The position numbers and the translations under genes were made by a program. Shown piece by piece: positions 58,519 to 64,000 of a stretch of DNA of 64,000 bases (positions are counted from its first letter, which is position 1; every line of letters begins with the position of its first letter). The stretch is from Pseudoalteromonas luteoviolacea NCIMB 1944 (GTDB lineage: Bacteria; Pseudomonadota; Gammaproteobacteria; Enterobacterales; Alteromonadaceae). The notes beneath the pieces are model-generated. The model searched no databases. It was given only the letters and a program-made list of their open reading frames with translations, and was not told the origin of the DNA. The DNA is taken from positions 1 to 64,000 of the forward strand of contig NZ_AUXS01000030.1 in assembly GCF_001625565.1 (NCBI RefSeq), read 5' to 3'.

Positions 58519-59598
58519 ATGACCACAATATCATTGCGAGAGGCGCTAGCACTTCACCTTTGTAGGGGGTTGGGAGTGAGTACTATTTTGGCGCTACAAC
58601 AAAAAGTCCCTCTACCTGATCTTTTTACATTATCAAAAGCTGATCTTTGCCTGCTCGGGCTCAACGAAAAATTGGCGCAGCAACTAAGCACCACAGACTG
58701 GTCTAACGTCGATCGGATCATTGAACAGTGCAGAGCCTTAAATATTCATGTCATTCATTACTTTGATGAACAGTATCCCACTGCATTGACACATATATGT
58801 AGTCCACCTTGGTTACTATTTTGTCGAGGTAATAGAGCGCTACTACATCAACCCCAAATAGCCATTGTTGGCAGTCGCAGTGCCTCCCGCATGGGAAAAG
58901 AGATTGGCTATGATTTTGCACGCCAATTAGGGGAGGCTAATTTTGTAACGACGTCCGGGATGGCGCGGGGAATTGACGGAGCGGCACACTGTGGCGCACT
59001 GAGTACGTCGCGCGGTACCATTGCTGTGATGGGCACAGGAGCGGATGTCATTTACCCAAAACGACATACTGAATTATATTGGCGCATTGTTGAACAGGGG
59101 CTCATTGTGAGTGAGTTTGTGCCTGGAACTTTGCCTCATGGAACTAATTTTCCTCGGCGGAATCGAATAATTTCAGGGTTATCTTTGGGAGTCCTGCTGG
59201 TCGAAGCTGAAATAAAAAGTGGTTCACTGGTGACTGCACGATATGCGATAGAACAAAATAAAGAAGTTTTTGCTATTCCTGGCTCGATACGTCACAGTCT
59301 ATCCGAGGGGTGTCACTTTTTGATCAAGCAAGGCGCCAAGCTCACTGAAAATGTCAGTGATATTATCGAAGAGGTGAGCTTTTTACCCGAAAACAGTCTA
59401 TATATTATAGAAAGTGAGAGAAAACAGGAGACTTGCCCCGTTTTGCAAAATCTCGGTTATGAGGTAACTGACGTCGATACCTTAGCACTGAGGACCCAGT
59501 GGCCAGTAGAGCAGGTACTTGCCAGACTATTGGACTTAGAGCTTGAAGACAAAGTAGAACGTGTATTAAACGGCTACATCAAATTAGCGAGGGGTTAA
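58519..59598 (+). CDS. dprA: DNA processing protein DprA
   Basis: A 359-residue protein that protects incoming single-stranded DNA and loads RecA during transformation. The Rossmann-like core has [36 protein letters not shown] and [13 protein letters not shown]-terminal SAM-like and C-terminal winged domains flank it. GGAGGG ribosome site before the ATG. Three bases separate it from smg. Confidence 0.97.
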   Translation: MTTISLREALALHLCRGLGVSTILALQQKVPLPDLFTLSKADLCLLGLNEKLAQQLSTTDWSNVDRIIEQCRALNIHVIHYFDEQYPTALTHICSPPWLLFCRGNRALLHQPQIAIVGSRSASRMGKEIGYDFARQLGEANFVTTSGMARGIDGAAHCGALSTSRGTIAVMGTGADVIYPKRHTELYWRIVEQGLIVSEFVPGTLPHGTNFPRRNRIISGLSLGVLLVEAEIKSGSLVTARYAIEQNKEVFAIPGSIRHSLSEGCHFLIKQGAKLTENVSDIIEEVSFLPENSLYIIESERKQETCPVLQNLGYEVTDVDTLALRTQWPVEQVLARLLDLELEDKVERVLNGYIKLARG

Positions 59599-59600
59599 AC

Positions 59601-60074
59601 ATGTTTGATATCCTGATGTATTTATTTGAGAACTATATTCATAGCGAAGCGGATATCTTCGTAGAGCAAAATCAATTAACAGACGAATTAGTAGGTGCAG
59701 GCTTCGACCAAGCTGAAATATACAAAGCATTGGACTGGTTAGAGCAGCTTGCCGATCTTCAACACAGTGATGAGTTTCCTTATCTCAATGCCAAACCTGA
59801 CTCTGCGATACGTATTTATACTCAAGAAGAGTGCCGTGTATTAGATGTTGAGTGTCGTGGTTTTTTAATGTTTGTAGAACAAATTGGTGTGATAGATTGT
59901 ACAACAAGAGAAATGGTCATTGATCGAATGCTGGCGTTAGAAAAATCATCTATCTGTCTTGACGATTTGAAGTGGGTGATATTAATGGTGCTATTTAACG
60001 TGCCAGGTAAAGAACATGCATATGCACAGATGGAAGATCTAATTTTCGAGCAACCATCAGGGTTATTGCATTAA
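59601..60074 (+). CDS. smg: Smg family protein
   Basis: A 157-residue DUF494/Smg protein. It starts [20 protein letters not shown] and contains WLEQLADLQ and [16 protein letters not shown], all typical. It always follows dprA; its function is unknown. Confidence 0.94.
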   Translation: MFDILMYLFENYIHSEADIFVEQNQLTDELVGAGFDQAEIYKALDWLEQLADLQHSDEFPYLNAKPDSAIRIYTQEECRVLDVECRGFLMFVEQIGVIDCTTREMVIDRMLALEKSSICLDDLKWVILMVLFNVPGKEHAYAQMEDLIFEQPSGLLH

Positions 60075-60296
60075 CAGGTTTACGGCATCTTTGAGAGATC
60101 AAAATGCCGTATCAAATCAAAGCTAGTTCAGTACTTCCTCTAAGCTTCGACGTGCGATTCACTACATTCTCTTTAGTTTTCTTCAGCTCTTTGAGGTACA
60201 TGTCGCAGACATTTAGACCTTCGAGCGTGTTTTAGTTGTCCTTATATCGATACACAGTAAAATAGCACAGTGTGTGCACAGTTTAAGGTGAGTAAA

Positions 60297-60861
60297 ATGA
60301 GCAAAATTGATCACTCTCTTTTCAATGCGGATCAACATGCATTGGAAAAAGAGTATGAAGTCTGCCCTAAATGTGGTTCAGAGCTGGTGGTCAAACATTC
60401 TAAAAACGGGGCTTTTCTTGGCTGTGCCAGTTACCCGACATGTGACTACATTCGCTCTTTTGCTCATCATGACAGTCATGACATTAAAATATTGGACGAT
60501 GCACCTTGTCCAGAATGTGGTCGCGACCTCGTGATAAGAAATGGTCGATACGGTATGTTTATCGGTTGCACAGGCTATCCTGAGTGCCATTTTATTGTGC
60601 ACGAAGAAGAAGAGGAAGCACAGACGTTTCCAGCATGTCCAAAATGTCAAAATGGGCACTTACAAAAAAGACAGAACAAATATGGCAAGTTTTTTTACGC
60701 GTGTGACGCTTACCCTAAATGTAAATATAGTTTGAATCAGATCCCCGTTGCACATCAATGTGAGCAATGTGATTGGCCCGTCATGGTGCAAAAAAAGCGT
60801 GCGGGTAAAGCTATGCTACAATGTCCGCAAAAAGCTTGTCAGCATATGATTGAGGATCCCT

Positions 60862-60875
<14 letters not shown>
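60297..60875 (+). CDS. Topoisomerase-type zinc-ribbon protein
   Basis: A 192-residue protein made of four C4 zinc ribbons of the topoisomerase I C-terminal type. Each has a CPxC or CxxC pair and a later C-x4/5-C pair (CPKCGSELVVKHSKNGAFLG; CPECGRDLVIRNGRYGMFIG; CPKCQNGHLQKRQNKYGKF; CEQCDWPVMV). Similar to E. coli YrdD, which also lies between smg and tsaC. The start at MSKIDHS is set by AAGGTGAG; an upstream GTG is possible. It probably binds single-stranded nucleic acid. Confidence 0.92.
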
Positions 60876-62365
<1,490 letters not shown>

Positions 62366-62382
62366 AAGTAATTAGTGTAATA

Positions 62383-62409
62383 AAAAAGGAGCTTAATGCT
62401 CCTTTTTTA
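62383..62409. terminator. Bidirectional terminator between hemF and chemoreceptor
   Basis: Perfect 11-bp stem AAAAAAGGAGC/GCTCCTTTTTT with a 5-base loop and T runs on both strands, serving both convergent genes. Confidence 0.93.
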
Positions 62410-62419
62410 TTTGTATGGA

Positions 62420-64000
62420 TTAATTTAGTTTAAAGCCTCTAACCTGTTCATCTAAAGAGCGAGCTAACTCTAACAACTCTTCGCTGACACGTTTACTACC
62501 ATGGGCGTCTTCTAACGATTGCTCTGCGTTGTCTCGGATAGCGACAACACTTTGATTGATCTCTTCTGCTGCCTGATTTTGCTGCTCTGTTGCGTCGGCA
62601 ATTTGAACATTCAACGCATTGATCTCATGCATTTGAGATGAAATATCTTTGAGTGCCTGTGCGACTTGTTGCACTTGGGCCGCTCTATCATCGGCTTCAG
62701 CGCAAGAGGCATTCATAGCACTAACTGTTTGCTCTGCTTCTTGTTGAAGCTTGTCTATGGTACGACGGATTTCGTCGGTAGAATCATGAGTACGGGTAGC
62801 AAGGGTTCTGACTTCATCTGCAACTACCGCAAATCCTCTACCTGCTTCTCCCGCTCGTGCAGCTTCTATCGCGGCATTGAGAGCAAGTAAATTGGTTTGC
62901 TCTGCGATACTGCTGATCACTTCAAGTACTTTTCCGACCGCCAGCGTTTGTGTTTGTAATTGACTGACTTGATTTGCCGCATCGCGAATATCGCCAGCTA
63001 ATTGATTGATACTTTGCTCGGTGGTATGCGCAATCGACATACTTTGCTCTGCAAGGTGATTGCTACTGTCGGATTTTTCAGATGCAAAGTGAGTGGTATT
63101 TTTTACTTCACTGGAAGAGCTTTCCAGCTCGTTAATTGCAGCTGCTACTGAGTCTGTTCCTTGCTTTTGCGATTGAATTGCTTCTTCTGTGGTCTCAGCC
63201 GCTGTGTAAATATGTTCTGCCGAGTGTATTAATATTTTTGATGAACGGGATACCTCGGCAATGTTCTCTTTAAATGCGGACATCATTTTATTGAAATTAG
63301 TCGCTAAGCGGCCCAATTCGTCATCTATTTCATCATGAATTCGCAAACTTAAATCTTGGTTAGTTGTAGCTAGGCGCATTGTTTTGCCGAGTTTCTTTAA
63401 TCTGACGATAAAGAGCTTACGAAATAGTGTACCGAGAATAAAAAAAGCGGTGGCAAATATGGCGGTAAGTATAGTTGTACTAAAAATCGTGTTTTCGTCC
63501 ACAGTTGTGTCTATATCCCCAAGGGAATAGCTAATTTTCACTGCGCCCAATACATCACCCTCTTTTGCCTGATGACAGCCAAGACAATTGGTCCCTTTAT
63601 AATCGGCACTTGCAACCATTGGCTTCAAATAGGTCATGACGCGCTTTTCTCCACGCTGTTCAATTACTAATAATTCCTCTCCTCTGAGAGCGGCATGTTC
63701 TGCATCTGTTTGGGGGGATTCGTTTGCATTGCCCTGACCGTAAAGCTTATTTACCAGCTCACCACGTACAATATGCGCATCTTCAATATTCTCATGATTA
63801 CGCAATTTAGCGCCAAGTATATGCCTGTTAGACATAGTGCCTGTGAGCATCATAGTGTTGATAGAATCGAAATAATTATCGGCCAGTAATCTAATATTGG
63901 TTTCTACTGTTTGTTCAGCTAGGTTCTTTTGTTGACTGCTATTACTAATAATACTGGCTACCAAAACCAGTACACCGGTAATGGCGAGGAGAGCATATAT
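62420..64000 (-). CDS. Methyl-accepting chemotaxis protein with CxxCH sensor (N-terminus cut off)
   Basis: A chemoreceptor whose reading frame continues past the right edge of the window, so its start is missing. The visible part begins inside the first membrane helix ([17 protein letters not shown]). The periplasmic sensor contains [19 protein letters not shown], a CxxCH heme-c type motif, like the Tll0287/DUF3365 heme sensors. A second membrane helix ([18 protein letters not shown]), a HAMP domain and a full signalling domain with [20 protein letters not shown] and [20 protein letters not shown] follow. It would signal to CheA in response to redox state or a gas ligand; the ligand is an inference. 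Convergent with hemF. Confidence 0.92.
   Translation of the reverse strand: MYALLAITGVLVLVASIISNSSQQKNLAEQTVETNIRLLADNYFDSINTMMLTGTMSNRHILGAKLRNHENIEDAHIVRGELVNKLYGQGNANESPQTDAEHAALRGEELLVIEQRGEKRVMTYLKPMVASADYKGTNCLGCHQAKEGDVLGAVKISYSLGDIDTTVDENTIFSTTILTAIFATAFFILGTLFRKLFIVRLKKLGKTMRLATTNQDLSLRIHDEIDDELGRLATNFNKMMSAFKENIAEVSRSSKILIHSAEHIYTAAETTEEAIQSQKQGTDSVAAAINELESSSSEVKNTTHFASEKSDSSNHLAEQSMSIAHTTEQSINQLAGDIRDAANQVSQLQTQTLAVGKVLEVISSIAEQTNLLALNAAIEAARAGEAGRGFAVVADEVRTLATRTHDSTDEIRRTIDKLQQEAEQTVSAMNASCAEADDRAAQVQQVAQALKDISSQMHEINALNVQIADATEQQNQAAEEINQSVVAIRDNAEQSLEDAHGSKRVSEELLELARSLDEQVRGFKLN

Overview
The window is the replication-origin region of a marine-type gammaproteobacterial chromosome. 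Gene order (atpIBEFHAGDC, parAB, rsmG, mnmG, oriC, mioC; mnmE, yidC, yidD, rnpA, rpmH, dnaA, dnaN, recF, gyrB), the split glycyl-tRNA synthetase glyQS next to the origin, a TrkA/TrkH potassium system and overall protein similarity point to Alteromonadales, most likely Pseudoalteromonas. This placement is from recognition only; no search was run.

Layout. (1) Positions 1-7518 are accessory. They hold a LuxR-type regulator, a 59-residue double-glycine precursor peptide and a radical SAM/SPASM maturase on one strand (a RiPP cassette). Next come a small decayed region and a short lipoyl/HlyD-like protein. Four tandem paralogous 43-49 residue peptides follow, sharing a KTKKLK leader and a GGGNTDT junction, and then a membrane-anchored winged-helix regulator with a predicted propeller domain. 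(2) 7892-14834: F1Fo ATP synthase operon on the minus strand. (3) 14973-19258: parB, parA, rsmG, mnmG. (4) 19320-19675: oriC, with 13 GATC sites and DnaA boxes, then mioC and a second DnaA-box region. (5) 20780-28013: a serine hydrolase lipoprotein, mnmE, a second winged-helix regulator with TPR-like repeats and a CcdA/TlpA/thioredoxin-like redox operon; the last four genes separate mnmE from yidC. (6) 28410-37763: the yidC-rpmH block and divergent dnaA-dnaN-recF-gyrB, with another GATC/DnaA-box cluster between them and two perfect parS palindromes inside recF. (7) 37948-42443: glyQS, a lipoprotein, a fifth KTKK-leader peptide, and a decayed copy of the glyS 3' end plus lipoprotein. (8) 42444-64000: housekeeping genes tusA, fadAB, slt, pepQ, yigZ, trkH, a PilZ protein, trkA, rsmB, fmt, def, a LysM protein, dprA, smg, a zinc-ribbon protein, tsaC, hemF, and a chemoreceptor with a CxxCH motif that runs off the right edge.

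How it fits together: DnaA would act at the oriC and dnaA-promoter box clusters, and ParA/ParB with the recF-embedded parS sites would segregate the origin. The most unusual content is three sets of ribosomal peptide precursors, all with double-glycine leaders. Only the first set has an adjacent modification enzyme. The other two (four tandem genes at 4.2-4.9 kb and a single gene at 41.6 kb) share one leader type, which suggests a common processing or export machine encoded elsewhere.
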